Below are positions 35,115 to 44,117 of a stretch of DNA of 64,000 bases, one piece after another; positions within the stretch are counted from its first letter, which is position 1; every line of letters begins with the position of its first letter. The notes under the pieces are model-generated. The model was not told where the DNA came from. It worked only from the letters and a program-made list of their open reading frames with translations, and did not search any database. Made by a program: the position numbers and the translations under genes. Origin of the DNA: Algoriphagus winogradskyi (GTDB lineage: Bacteria > Bacteroidota > Bacteroidia > Cytophagales > Cyclobacteriaceae); assembly GCF_900182815.1 (NCBI RefSeq), contig NZ_FXUA01000003.1, forward strand, positions 620,001-684,000, given 5' to 3'.

Positions 35115-35981
35115 TTAGATCAAAGGCAAAACCTGTTTCAATGCCGGATTGCGATTCTCTCCTTTCCAGATAGCAGAAAGCTCTGTGAATTGCGGGATAT
35201 TCGGAATCTGCATAAATCGGACATTAAGTTCGTATCCTTCTTTTAAAGAAGTAGGAACAATCGCTACTCCCATCCCATTTTCTACCAATTTGAATATCGT
35301 CAATGCATGAACGGACTTATGTCTGATCTTTGGAGAAAAACCAGCATCTCGACAAATTCCAATAATCTGCTCGTAATAGAGATTGCTATAATCAGAGGAA
35401 AAAAGCACAAATGATTCATCTTTAAACTGATTGACTGATGTAAAATCTCGATCCTGAAGTGGATGATTTTTGGGAACTACCAATGAAAAACTATCCTTCA
35501 AAACAACCTTCATTTCAAGATCACTTGGCACCGACGCCAATCGTACAAAACCCAAATCCAACTTGTCCTTCTCAATCATCTCCACTTGAACAGAATTACT
35601 CAACTCTTCTAAGCTAGTACTGATCAAGGGTTGATTAGCATTCAGTTTGCCTAGCAAATCCGGTAAAACCTGATTGGATGCCGAACCCAGGAAGCCAATT
35701 CTTAGCTCCCCTATTTTCCCCGCGGCTATCAATTTCAATTGGCTTCTCGTTAGATCCAGATGATTTAGAACGAAGTCAACTTCATTTTTAAAATAGGTGC
35801 CTGCAGCAGTCAGCTCCACATGCTTTTGATCGCGCTCAAAGAGTTTCACATCCAGCATCTCTTCCAACTGCTTAATCTGTCGGCTCAATCCAGGTTGCGA
35901 AATAAACAGTCGCTCGGCTGCCTTTCGGAAATTCAATTCCTCAGCCACTGCTTTGAAATAACTCAAATGTCTTAATTCCAT
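35115..35981 (-). CDS. LysR-family regulator, probable regulator of hut genes
   Basis: 288 residues. The N-terminal winged HTH is classic: ELRHLSYFKAVAEELNFRKAAE, SQPGLSRQIKQLEEMLDVKLFER (about 27-50). The ligand-binding domain (about 90-288) has two periplasmic-binding-like subdomains (GELRIGFLGSAS, MGVAIVPTSL). It is divergent from hutH across a 100-base gap with a palindromic site that fits a LysR operator, so it likely controls the histidine-utilisation genes. LysR control of hut is less familiar than HutC repression; the inducer may be urocanate or histidine (inference). Confidence 0.9.
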   Translation of the reverse strand: MELRHLSYFKAVAEELNFRKAAERLFISQPGLSRQIKQLEEMLDVKLFERDQKHVELTAAGTYFKNEVDFVLNHLDLTRSQLKLIAAGKIGELRIGFLGSASNQVLPDLLGKLNANQPLISTSLEELSNSVQVEMIEKDKLDLGFVRLASVPSDLEMKVVLKDSFSLVVPKNHPLQDRDFTSVNQFKDESFVLFSSDYSNLYYEQIIGICRDAGFSPKIRHKSVHALTIFKLVENGMGVAIVPTSLKEGYELNVRFMQIPNIPQFTELSAIWKGENRNPALKQVLPLI

Positions 35982-36003
35982 GATGCCTTAAAGGTATCAA
36001 ATC

Positions 36004-36032
36004 ATGATAAAATTGATATCAAAAATTATCAT
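36004..36032. promoter_or_regulatory. probable LysR operator in the lysR-hutH gap
   Basis: ATGATAA (36004-36010) and TTATCAT (36026-36032) are inverted 7-base arms separated by 15 bases; a 10-base palindrome TTGATATCAA (36013-36022) sits at the centre. It lies just upstream of the hutH -7 box, a position expected for activation. Confidence 0.6.
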
Positions 36033-36042
36033 TAATGCTTAA

Positions 36043-36050
36043 TATCTTTG
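36043..36050 (+). promoter_or_regulatory. -7 box of hutH
   Basis: TATCTTTG matches the Bacteroidota TAnnTTTG consensus exactly, 31 bases before the hutH ATG. No good -33 box is visible; the LysR site takes that place, consistent with activator dependence. Confidence 0.6.
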
Positions 36051-36081
36051 TCAGGACCCTAGAATTAAGACCCAAATAGTT

Positions 36082-37647
36082 ATGAATACATTCCAATACG
36101 GCCAAGACCAACTGACAGTAGGCACAGCTTTGCAACTCGCTCGAAAAGAGATCAAAGGAGAATTAAGCCCTGAGACTCGTGACAAAATTCAAGCGTCTGC
36201 GCTTGCTGTTGCTAACATTGCCAACCGTGAAAAAGCTGTATATGGAATTAACACGGGCTTCGGCCCACTTTGCACGAGCAAAATCTCTGCAGCTGACACA
36301 CAGACTCTGCAGGAAAACCTCCTAAAAAGTCATGCTGTAGGTTTGGGTGAGCCAGTTCCAATAGAAATCTCCAAGTTGATGCTTGTCTTGAAACTTCAGG
36401 CATTGGCGCAGGGATTTTCGGGAATCAAACTTGAGACCTTGGAACGAATGCTTTGGATGCTGGAGAACGATGTTGTTCCAGTGGTTCCAATCCAAGGTTC
36501 AGTAGGGGCTTCTGGCGATTTGGCCCCACTCTCCCATTTATTTCTACCACTTTTAGGTTTAGGAAAAGTACATTTCGAGGGAGAAATCTATCGCACATCA
36601 ATTGTATTTGAAAAGTTGGGAATATCACCTCTTTCTCTCGGACCAAAAGAAGGGTTAGCCCTAATAAACGGCACCCAATTTATGGCTGCTTACGGAGTAA
36701 AAGTTGTGGATCGCTTGCATAATTTGCTTGTTCACGCTGACATCACTGGAGCGATGATGATTGAGGGATTAATGGGTTCAATCAAACCTTTTTCGCCTGA
36801 TTTACATCAATTGAGGCCATTTGCAGGAAATAAACATGTAGCGCAGACTATTCTGAATTTGCTACATGGTTCGGAAATAGTCAATTCGCATTTGAATTGT
36901 GCACGGGTTCAGGATCCGTATTCCTTACGTTGTATGCCACAGGTTCATGGTGCTTCACGAAATGCGTGGTTGCACCTAAAGGATGCCATAGAAACAGAAA
37001 TCAATTCGGTGACCGACAATCCGGTTGTGTTCAGCGAAGATCACACGATTTCCGGAGGTAGTTTTCATGGACAACCCATCGCTTTACCTTTGGATTATGC
37101 TTGTCTTGCAGCTTCAGAATTGGGAAATATTTCAGATCGAAGAATATATCTTTCCCTTGAAGGAGGCACCCCAGGCGTACCAAAATTGCTTCTAAAAGAG
37201 ACTGGTCTGAATTCAGGTTTGATGATACCACAGTACACCACAGCGGCTTTGGCTTCGGAAAATAAAGGACTTTGCTTTCCTGCTTCAGCCGACAGCATCC
37301 CAACTTCCCTTGGTCAGGAAGATCACGTAAGTATGGGTTCAATTGGTGCGAGAAAAGCCCTGCAAGTCATTGGAAATGTGGAGAAAATACTAGGAATTGA
37401 GTTGTTTTATGCTGGACAAGCCATGGACTTTCATGCTCCTTTGAAATCTGGAAAGATAATGACAGCAATACACGAGCATTTGAGAACTAAAATCACTCCT
37501 GTGATCAATGACAGGGTCATGACTGAAGACATGGAAACTGCAATCGAAATGATCCAAAGTGGAGAGTTGATCGAAATTGCTAACAAAGTCGCAAAAGAGG
37601 AAGGTTTACAATACCAGACTGAATGGAGTAAGCTATTCGATTGTTAA
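36082..37647 (+). CDS. hutH: histidine ammonia-lyase
   Basis: 521 residues, slightly above the usual 510. The MIO-forming triad is Ala143-Ser144-Gly145 in GSVGASGDLAPLSH; YGINTGFGPL, NGTQFMAAYG, QDPYSLRCMPQVHG and the SHNP-like VTDNPVVF segment are also conserved. It deaminates L-histidine to urocanate in the cytoplasm, the first step of histidine degradation. It is the first gene of the hutH-hutI-hutU series, divergent from the LysR gene, and is preceded by a clear -7 box. Confidence 0.97.
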   Translation: MNTFQYGQDQLTVGTALQLARKEIKGELSPETRDKIQASALAVANIANREKAVYGINTGFGPLCTSKISAADTQTLQENLLKSHAVGLGEPVPIEISKLMLVLKLQALAQGFSGIKLETLERMLWMLENDVVPVVPIQGSVGASGDLAPLSHLFLPLLGLGKVHFEGEIYRTSIVFEKLGISPLSLGPKEGLALINGTQFMAAYGVKVVDRLHNLLVHADITGAMMIEGLMGSIKPFSPDLHQLRPFAGNKHVAQTILNLLHGSEIVNSHLNCARVQDPYSLRCMPQVHGASRNAWLHLKDAIETEINSVTDNPVVFSEDHTISGGSFHGQPIALPLDYACLAASELGNISDRRIYLSLEGGTPGVPKLLLKETGLNSGLMIPQYTTAALASENKGLCFPASADSIPTSLGQEDHVSMGSIGARKALQVIGNVEKILGIELFYAGQAMDFHAPLKSGKIMTAIHEHLRTKITPVINDRVMTEDMETAIEMIQSGELIEIANKVAKEEGLQYQTEWSKLFDC

Positions 37648-37690
37648 AAAAAAATAGGACCGGGAACAACCCTTACCTTCTATTTAAATA

Positions 37691-37731
37691 ATCTGCGTTT
37701 TTATCTGCGACCTTATCCGCGACAATCTGCG
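37691..37731. repeat. degenerate short-period repeat (ATCTGCG)
   Basis: ATCTGCG recurs at 37691, 37703 and 37725, with ATCCGCG at 37715, a spacing of 10-12 bases, in the hutH-hutI gap. Function unknown; see findings. Confidence 0.6.
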
Positions 37732-37766
37732 GGAACAACTGGAAACTGTTGAAAAACTAAAACATC

Positions 37767-38999
37767 ATGAAAAAACTAATCGGCCCTATTACCCAGCTAC
37801 TCACGCTTGATAAAGTCCCACTAAAGGGAGCTTTGAAAGACGAGAAATTGATGATTCTGGAGAATGCAGGAATTTTAATTGAAGACGAAAAAATTCTTGA
37901 AGTTGGGGAATATTCTCATTTACTAGATCAGACCAAGACAAAAAATGTAGAGCTTATTGAGCTTGACGGTGAGTTTGTGGCACTACCAGGATGGATAGAT
38001 TGTCATACGCATATTTGTTTTGGAGGTAGCCGGGCTCAAGATTTTGCAATGAGAAATGCCGGGAAATCTTATTTAGAAATTGCAGAAGCTGGTGGTGGAA
38101 TCTGGGATACTGTCACTCAAACCAGAAACCTCACTCAGAAAGAACTGGCTGAAAGGACAGCTTTAAATGCTGATCGACATCTGAGCGAAGGCGTAACTAC
38201 AATTGAAGTAAAAAGTGGCTATGGACTCAATGTAGCCGAGGAACTCAAAATGCTTCGAGCAATACGAGAAGCAAATTCAGAAACCAAGGCTGATTTAATT
38301 TCTACTTGTTTGGCTGCCCATATGAAACCCAGAGATTTTGAGGGAACAAATGAAGAGTATCTGGTAATAATTTCTGAAGAGCTATACCCAATTCTCAAGT
38401 CAGAAAATCTAACAAATCGAATCGATTCCTTTATCGAAAAAAGCGCTTTCTCTCCTGATGAGATTGTGAGCTATTACCAAAAAGCAAAAGATTTAGGGTT
38501 TGATCTTACTGTTCATGCCGATCAATTCACGACGGGCGGATCTGAAGTAGCAGCAAAATTTGGTGCAAAATCAGCCGATCATCTAGAAGCTTCAGGCAAA
38601 AAAGAAATTGATATCCTGGCGAAATCCGAAACGATCGCCGTCGCACTTCCTGGAGCTTCAATAGGCTTGGGTTGTGCATTTACTCCAGCTAGAAAAATTC
38701 TAGATCAGGGCGGATCTTTGGCGATCGGCAGCGACTGGAATCCGGGTTCTGCCCCAATGGGTGACCTGATAACACAGGCTTCCATCTTGGCAACTTTCGA
38801 AAAACTCAGCACCGCAGAAGTTCTAGCAGCTCTCACTTTCCGAGCAGCAGCAGCTTTGGGATTAGAAGATCGAGGTAAGTTGAAAGCTGGACTATTAGCT
38901 GACTTCAATCTGTACGCAACGTATGATTATAGAGAAATACTTTACCAGCAAGGGAAACTAAAACCTGCACAAGTGTGGAAGAATGGGTTGAAGACATAA
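37767..38999 (+). CDS. hutI: imidazolonepropionase
   Basis: 410 residues, family length. The amidohydrolase metal motif is HTHICFGGSR (about residues 79-88); IEVKSGYGLN, TCLAAHMKP (His ligand), HADQF (His) and GSDWNPGSAP (Asp) complete the active site. It hydrolyses 4-imidazolone-5-propionate to N-formimidoyl-L-glutamate, after hutU. The ATG follows a 119-base gap with a short-period repeat. The stop codon lies inside a second repeat family that fills the gap to hutU. Confidence 0.96.
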   Translation: MKKLIGPITQLLTLDKVPLKGALKDEKLMILENAGILIEDEKILEVGEYSHLLDQTKTKNVELIELDGEFVALPGWIDCHTHICFGGSRAQDFAMRNAGKSYLEIAEAGGGIWDTVTQTRNLTQKELAERTALNADRHLSEGVTTIEVKSGYGLNVAEELKMLRAIREANSETKADLISTCLAAHMKPRDFEGTNEEYLVIISEELYPILKSENLTNRIDSFIEKSAFSPDEIVSYYQKAKDLGFDLTVHADQFTTGGSEVAAKFGAKSADHLEASGKKEIDILAKSETIAVALPGASIGLGCAFTPARKILDQGGSLAIGSDWNPGSAPMGDLITQASILATFEKLSTAEVLAALTFRAAAALGLEDRGKLKAGLLADFNLYATYDYREILYQQGKLKPAQVWKNGLKT

Positions 39000-39126
39000 G
39001 ATTTTAGACTTAAGACATAAGAATCAAGAGCAAAGATTTTAGACTTTAAACATTTGACTTCAGTTTCTTGAATTACGACTGAGGTTCCAATTGATCTCGT
39101 AATTCGTAAATCACAAATCGTAATTA
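38990..39126. repeat. degenerate direct repeats in the hutI-hutU gap
   Basis: AAGACATAAG occurs at 38991-39000 and 39012-39021, GATTTTAGACTT at 39000-39011 and 39035-39046. A second set near the end is built from CGTAATTCGTAAATC and AATCGTAATT (about 39098-39126). The first copy overlaps the hutI stop codon. Confidence 0.65.
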
Positions 39127-39128
39127 TA

Positions 39129-41129
39129 ATGGTTTTCCAAGAGCAAATATCCCAAGGCATCCCTTCTCAACTTCCTTCAAAAAGAACTAGAAGTACAACT
39201 GTGAGCCATGCTCCTAAGCGCAAGGATATACTTTCTACAGAAGAGAAGAAACTTGCTTTGAGTAATGCCTTGCGCTATTTTCCTAAAGAATGGCATGCAG
39301 AATTGGTAAGTGAATTTTTAGCAGAGCTCAAGGAGTTTGGTCGAATTTACATGTATCGCTTTATGCCGGAATACGAAATGCGTGCAAGACCGATTCAGGA
39401 ATATCCTGCAAAATGTCAGCAGGCAGCAGCGATCATGTTGATGATCCAAAACAACTTGGATCCTGCTGTTGCGCAGCATCCTGAGGAATTGATCACTTAT
39501 GGTGGAAATGGAGCGGTCTTCCAGAACTGGGCACAATACCTATTGGTGATGAAGTATTTGTCTGAAATGACAGAAAATCAAACGCTGCACATTTATTCCG
39601 GTCACCCAATGGGACTTTTCCCATCTTCTCCTGAAGCACCACGCGTGGTAGTTACGAATGGAATGATGATTCCAAATTATTCCAAACCAGACGATTGGGA
39701 GAAATTCAATGCACTGGGAGTGACGCAATATGGACAGATGACAGCAGGATCGTTTATGTACATAGGACCCCAAGGGATAGTGCACGGCACGACTATTACT
39801 GTCATGAATGCATTTCGCAAGAAATTAAAAAATGGAGAAAAACCGGCTGGTAAAATATTCTTAACCGCAGGCCTTGGAGGAATGAGTGGAGCTCAACCTA
39901 AAGCTGGGAATATTGCAGGTTGTATTACGATATGTGCGGAAGTAAATCCATCTGCCGCGCGTAAAAGGTATGAGCAAGGCTGGGTAGATGAATTGATAGA
40001 AAATCTGGATGAGTTAGTATTCCGAACTCAACTTGCGAAGCGAAACATGGAAGTTGTTTCATTGGCATTCATAGGTAATATCGTCGATGTATGGGAGCGA
40101 TTTGATACCGAAAATATTTTCATAGAACTGGGCTCTGACCAAACTTCCCTTCACAACCCTTGGGCTGGCGGCTATTATCCAGCTGGGTTATCATTCGAAG
40201 AATCCAATCAGCTAATGGCTCAAAACCCTGAGAAATTCAAAGCAAAAGTGCAGGAAACACTGAGGCGACACGCTCAATCTATCAACAAACATGTGGCAAA
40301 AGGAACATACTTTTTCGATTATGGAAATGCCTTTTTGCTGGAAGCTTCCCGGGCTGGAGCTGAGGTAATGGCTGCGAATGGAATTGATTTCAAATATCCC
40401 TCCTACGTACAGGATATTTTAGGACCTATGTGTTTCGATTATGGTTTTGGGCCTTTCCGCTGGGTGTGCACATCTGGTAAAGTAGAAGATTTAAGAAAAT
40501 CAGATCAGATTGCTGCGCAAGTTTTGAAGGAAATCATGCAAAATTCACCAGCGTCTATCCAGCAACAAATGCAGGACAATGTAACTTGGATAGAAGAGGC
40601 TGAGAAAAATAAATTAGTAGTGGGCTCACAGGCGAGAATCCTTTATGCAGATGCTGAGGGAAGAGCAAAAATTGCGAAAGCATTCAACGATGCGATTCTA
40701 TCTGGAGAAATTTCTGCTCCGATTGTACTGGGTCGAGATCATCATGATGTAAGTGGGACCGATTCACCTTACCGTGAAACAAGCAATATCTACGATGGAA
40801 GCAAGTTTACCGCAGATATGGCCATTCATAATGTGATTGGAGACAGTTTCCGAGGTGCAACTTGGATTTCGATCCACAATGGCGGCGGAGTAGGCTGGGG
40901 AGAAGTGATGAACGGAGGTTTTGGAATGGTGCTAGACGGGTCGGTAGATGCTGAGAGAAAGCTCAAATCCATGCTTTTTTATGACGTGAATAATGGAATA
41001 GCTAGACGCGCTTGGGCGAGAAATTCAGGGTCTTTGGAAGCAATACAGCGAGAAATGGATAGAAGTCCAGAATTGAAAGTGACTATTCCAAATTTGGTGG
41101 ATGAGAAGGTATTTAAGAATTTGCTCTAA
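39129..41129 (+). CDS. hutU: urocanate hydratase
   Basis: 666 residues, longer than the proteobacterial enzyme (about 555), as is usual for the Bacteroidota-type protein. NAD-binding and catalytic motifs include SGHPMGLFPS, TAGLGGMSGAQPKAG (Rossmann-like Gly-rich loop near residue 255), CDQTSLH-type region SDQTSLHNPWAGGYYPAG, and GRDHHDVSG. It adds water to urocanate to give imidazolonepropionate with tightly bound NAD+. Order here is hutH-hutI-hutU, all on the plus strand; the following gene is in the opposite direction. Confidence 0.96.
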   Translation: MVFQEQISQGIPSQLPSKRTRSTTVSHAPKRKDILSTEEKKLALSNALRYFPKEWHAELVSEFLAELKEFGRIYMYRFMPEYEMRARPIQEYPAKCQQAAAIMLMIQNNLDPAVAQHPEELITYGGNGAVFQNWAQYLLVMKYLSEMTENQTLHIYSGHPMGLFPSSPEAPRVVVTNGMMIPNYSKPDDWEKFNALGVTQYGQMTAGSFMYIGPQGIVHGTTITVMNAFRKKLKNGEKPAGKIFLTAGLGGMSGAQPKAGNIAGCITICAEVNPSAARKRYEQGWVDELIENLDELVFRTQLAKRNMEVVSLAFIGNIVDVWERFDTENIFIELGSDQTSLHNPWAGGYYPAGLSFEESNQLMAQNPEKFKAKVQETLRRHAQSINKHVAKGTYFFDYGNAFLLEASRAGAEVMAANGIDFKYPSYVQDILGPMCFDYGFGPFRWVCTSGKVEDLRKSDQIAAQVLKEIMQNSPASIQQQMQDNVTWIEEAEKNKLVVGSQARILYADAEGRAKIAKAFNDAILSGEISAPIVLGRDHHDVSGTDSPYRETSNIYDGSKFTADMAIHNVIGDSFRGATWISIHNGGGVGWGEVMNGGFGMVLDGSVDAERKLKSMLFYDVNNGIARRAWARNSGSLEAIQREMDRSPELKVTIPNLVDEKVFKNLL

Positions 41130-41142
41130 AAAATCTCATTAA

Positions 41143-41763
41143 TTACCCCTCAAAAACATCTTCGAGATCAAGTGAAAATCCTGGAATCACACTCGAATTT
41201 ATTTGATCTCCAGAGGTGAAAAGTCGGGAAGGCTGGAATTTCCCTCCAATCAAGGTATAGATCAAAACTGTGCAGTCCGTTGGATGAACCACCCAGTATT
41301 CACGAACTCCATATTCCTCGTATAGCTCATATTTATTCTGAACTTCCACCCGGCTATTTCCCGGAGACAGAATTTCCACGATCAAGTCTGGAGCACCCCA
41401 ACAGCCCTTTTCGTCCAATTTGCTAAGATCACAAATCACAGAAATATCCGGCTGGACTACCGAGTCTGTTTTTGAAAAATCAGGATCTTTAGAGAATCTC
41501 ACATCGAAAGGTGCTGAATAAACCTTGCACCGATGGTTTTTAAGAAAATTCCCTATCGCTAAATAAATATTCCCTGTAACTTCTTGATGCCTTCGATTGG
41601 GAGCAGCCGCCTTTGCAAAGATTTTGCCCTTGATCAACTCGACTATTTCCTCATAATCCCATTTGAGATAATCTGCATAGGAATACCCTGCGAAGGAACC
41701 GCTTGGCTCCTCAAAAACATCCAAATTAATCTTTTCTTTCTGCGGAATTCTAAATTCTTTCAT
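41143..41763 (-). CDS. Uma2-family (DUF820) predicted endonuclease
   Basis: 206 residues. The PD-(D/E)XK-like core of Uma2 is evident: VVQPDISVIC (about 114-123, Asp), PDLIVEILSPGNSR (about 138-151, the E-x-S motif), KYELYEEYGVREYWVVHP (about 155-172). The protein is cytoplasmic. The family is widespread, often multi-copy and of unknown biological role. It is encoded opposite to the hut genes and splits hutU from hutG, so it is probably an insertion into the cluster; no transposon ends are seen. Its stop is 13 bases from the hutU stop. Confidence 0.88.
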   Translation of the reverse strand: MKEFRIPQKEKINLDVFEEPSGSFAGYSYADYLKWDYEEIVELIKGKIFAKAAAPNRRHQEVTGNIYLAIGNFLKNHRCKVYSAPFDVRFSKDPDFSKTDSVVQPDISVICDLSKLDEKGCWGAPDLIVEILSPGNSRVEVQNKYELYEEYGVREYWVVHPTDCTVLIYTLIGGKFQPSRLFTSGDQINSSVIPGFSLDLEDVFEG

Positions 41764-41888
41764 GGCTAAAGGAACGGGGTTTTAAGTCGAAACTTTTGAA
41801 TATTACCTAAAAACAGAATACATTGTTTATGGTAATAAAACTATCAAAACACCATTTTTAAGTTACTAGAAAATAATCCAAAATCCAT

Positions 41889-42854
41889 ATGCTTCATCAA
41901 AATCCAAATCCATCGCTTTGGTCGGGAAGAAAATCTGAAACTATCGAGTACTGGCATCAAGCCGCTATCGCAATAAAAGACCTGAAATTAGATGAAGATC
42001 AGCTGACTCCCAAAGTAGGAATCTTAGGCTATGCAGGTGAAGAGGGAGTCAAAAGAAATCAAGGAAGACTAGGTACTGCTGAAGGGCCAAATGCCATCAG
42101 GAAAGGACTTGGAACCTTGGCTTTTCACTTGCCAGAGCGGAGCAGGATTTTCGATTATGGAGATGTGTACACCGAGGATTCGGATATGGAGTCCAGCCAT
42201 GAATTAATCACTAAAACCGTCTTCAATCTACTGGAAACAAAGCATTTCCCCATTCTATTGGGCGGAGGGCATGATTTGGCTTTGGCTCACGGAAGAGGTG
42301 TTTTCCAGCATTTAGCTTCAAAAAACCAGAAACTAGGCATCATCAATATGGATGCGCACTTTGACCTTCGTCCTACTTTGGAGGGCAAAGGACATTCTGG
42401 CTCTCCCTTTTTCCAATTAGCTGAAGAAAACCCAGGTTCCTTTCAGTATTTATGTTTAGGTGTACAGCGCTCTGTTAATCCAAAATCACTTTTTAATACT
42501 GCGGAAAGAATAGGCGCTAAATGGATGGTAATGGAAGATTTTAGAATGAATAACTGGGAAGTAATTCAAGAAAAAATCCTCTGGTTTCTGGACTCAGTTG
42601 ACAAAATCTACTTAAGCGTAGATATGGATGGATTCTCTTCAGCGTTTGCTCCAGGAGTTTCGGCACCTTCTCCTATGGGTTTCAGACCTGAGTTTGCGTT
42701 TAAAGTTTTTGAGTTACTTGCTTCTTCGAAAAAGCTGATTTCTATGGATGTGGTAGAGCTCAATCCAGCTTTTGACCATGATCAGGCTACTTCCAGATTG
42801 GCTGCAAGATGCGCTGAATATGTTGCTCGCAAAGTATTAGCTATTCGCTCTTGA
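41889..42854 (+). CDS. hutG: formimidoylglutamase
   Basis: 321 residues, arginase/ureohydrolase family. The binuclear manganese motifs are GGGHDLALAHG (about 121-131), MDAHFDLRP (about 152-160) and SVDMDGFSSAFAPGVSAP (about 238-255). It hydrolyses N-formimidoyl-L-glutamate to L-glutamate and formamide, the last step of this hut pathway version. It is separated from hutU by the Uma2 gene in opposite direction, so it must have its own promoter in the 125-base gap at 41764-41888. Confidence 0.94.
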   Translation: MLHQNPNPSLWSGRKSETIEYWHQAAIAIKDLKLDEDQLTPKVGILGYAGEEGVKRNQGRLGTAEGPNAIRKGLGTLAFHLPERSRIFDYGDVYTEDSDMESSHELITKTVFNLLETKHFPILLGGGHDLALAHGRGVFQHLASKNQKLGIINMDAHFDLRPTLEGKGHSGSPFFQLAEENPGSFQYLCLGVQRSVNPKSLFNTAERIGAKWMVMEDFRMNNWEVIQEKILWFLDSVDKIYLSVDMDGFSSAFAPGVSAPSPMGFRPEFAFKVFELLASSKKLISMDVVELNPAFDHDQATSRLAARCAEYVARKVLAIRS

Positions 42855-42886
42855 CCTCGCATTTCAAAAAACCCTATAACACAACA

Positions 42887-44068
42887 ATGAAAATATCAAG
42901 AACCAGCTTTTTAATACTTCTGACTTTTTCCATTTCATTTTTCAACTGTAAGCCTGCAGAAGAAGAATCTGGATTCACCAATTTTAGCATTACTGAGCAA
43001 AACATTTCAAAAATTGATGAGGTAATTTCTTCGATTGAGTTCATTCCTTTGAGAAACAACAATGAATCACCTGTCAACCTCAATTGTAGTGTTTGGAATT
43101 TGATTGTCACCGAAAACTATTTTGTGTATTCGACCATTTGCAATCCAGAAGCTAAAGTCCATCTCTTTGACTTAAAAGGGAATTACATAAAATCCCTGGC
43201 TAAAAATGGCAATGGCCCTGAGGAGTATCAAGTAATCCAAGGAGTTGACCTGAGCCAAGATACGCTCAGTATTACAGTTGGATCAGGAAAAATCAAGCAA
43301 TACCATTTTCCTGATTTTGATTACATCAGAACAATTTCACTTGATAAAGAAGCTTTATTCATTCCTAATTTCACCAAAATCTCTCAGGACAAATGGCTAA
43401 CGTCCCCGTTGTATAATGGAAATGTAGATGAAAATGGAGAGTTCAACATCTATAAAATCATGGATGGCTCCACTGGCCAAACTTCAGACATCCCAATTAA
43501 AGCAACTCCTATAACATTTGAAATCGGAGAGGGAGAATTCGAAAAAATTGGCAATTTATTTCTGCTCAACTTTGCTTTCTCAGACACACTTTATCAGTAT
43601 AAAAATGAGCAAGTGACTCCATTTGCCAGCTTGGATTTCGGGGACAGAAAACCCACTGAAGAGGATTTGAAAATGGACGGGGCTCAGCTAGAGGCTACTG
43701 TCGCTAATCAACCTTTTGCAATCAACATGGGTAAAATATGGCAAACGGATTCCATTTCTAGAATTAAAACCTTTGCGCTTGCAAAAAATCCGAATATGGA
43801 TTTAGGCAACATGAGAACCTTCCCGATTCATGAGGTTTTTCTCAATCACAGAACTAATCAGGTAACCGCTTTCCAATCTTTAGCAGGCTGGTCAAATGGA
43901 AAAGGAGATGCAAAAGATGGCTATTTCTATGACATACTTCGAGCTGATGATTGGATACATGCCTTGGAGAGTGGAATGCTTGGGAAATATGGAGAAAAGC
44001 TTGAGAAAATCATTAATGATCTAAAGGATTTTGAGGACCCTATACTTATCAAGTATCAAGTGAAATAA
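42887..44068 (+). CDS. 6-bladed beta-propeller lipoprotein
   Basis: 393 residues from the ATG at 42887. The open frame starts 36 bases earlier with TTG inside hutG, but the internal ATG begins a normal signal peptide (KISRTSFLILLTFSISFFNC, lipobox Cys at about 20). Beyond it, repeats such as VHLFDLKGNYIKSLAKNGNG and ITVGSGKIKQYHF match the Bacteroidota 6-bladed propeller family (BF3528/TolB-like, related to PF17170). Surface or periplasmic location is expected; function unknown. It follows hutG by 32 bases and may be co-transcribed. Confidence 0.8.
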   Translation: MKISRTSFLILLTFSISFFNCKPAEEESGFTNFSITEQNISKIDEVISSIEFIPLRNNNESPVNLNCSVWNLIVTENYFVYSTICNPEAKVHLFDLKGNYIKSLAKNGNGPEEYQVIQGVDLSQDTLSITVGSGKIKQYHFPDFDYIRTISLDKEALFIPNFTKISQDKWLTSPLYNGNVDENGEFNIYKIMDGSTGQTSDIPIKATPITFEIGEGEFEKIGNLFLLNFAFSDTLYQYKNEQVTPFASLDFGDRKPTEEDLKMDGAQLEATVANQPFAINMGKIWQTDSISRIKTFALAKNPNMDLGNMRTFPIHEVFLNHRTNQVTAFQSLAGWSNGKGDAKDGYFYDILRADDWIHALESGMLGKYGEKLEKIINDLKDFEDPILIKYQVK

Positions 44069-44117
44069 GCGATGGCAAATCCTTATTCACATCAGGAGAC
44101 AAAAACGCTAGACTTGC

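Noticed and set aside
37691..37731. Regularly spaced ATCTGCG units considered as a CRISPR array
   Set aside because: Units are 7 bases with 3-5 base spacers, far too short, and no cas gene is near.
41143..41763. Uma2 gene considered as a toxin-antitoxin or transposase gene
   Set aside because: No partner gene, no terminal repeats, and clear DUF820 motifs.
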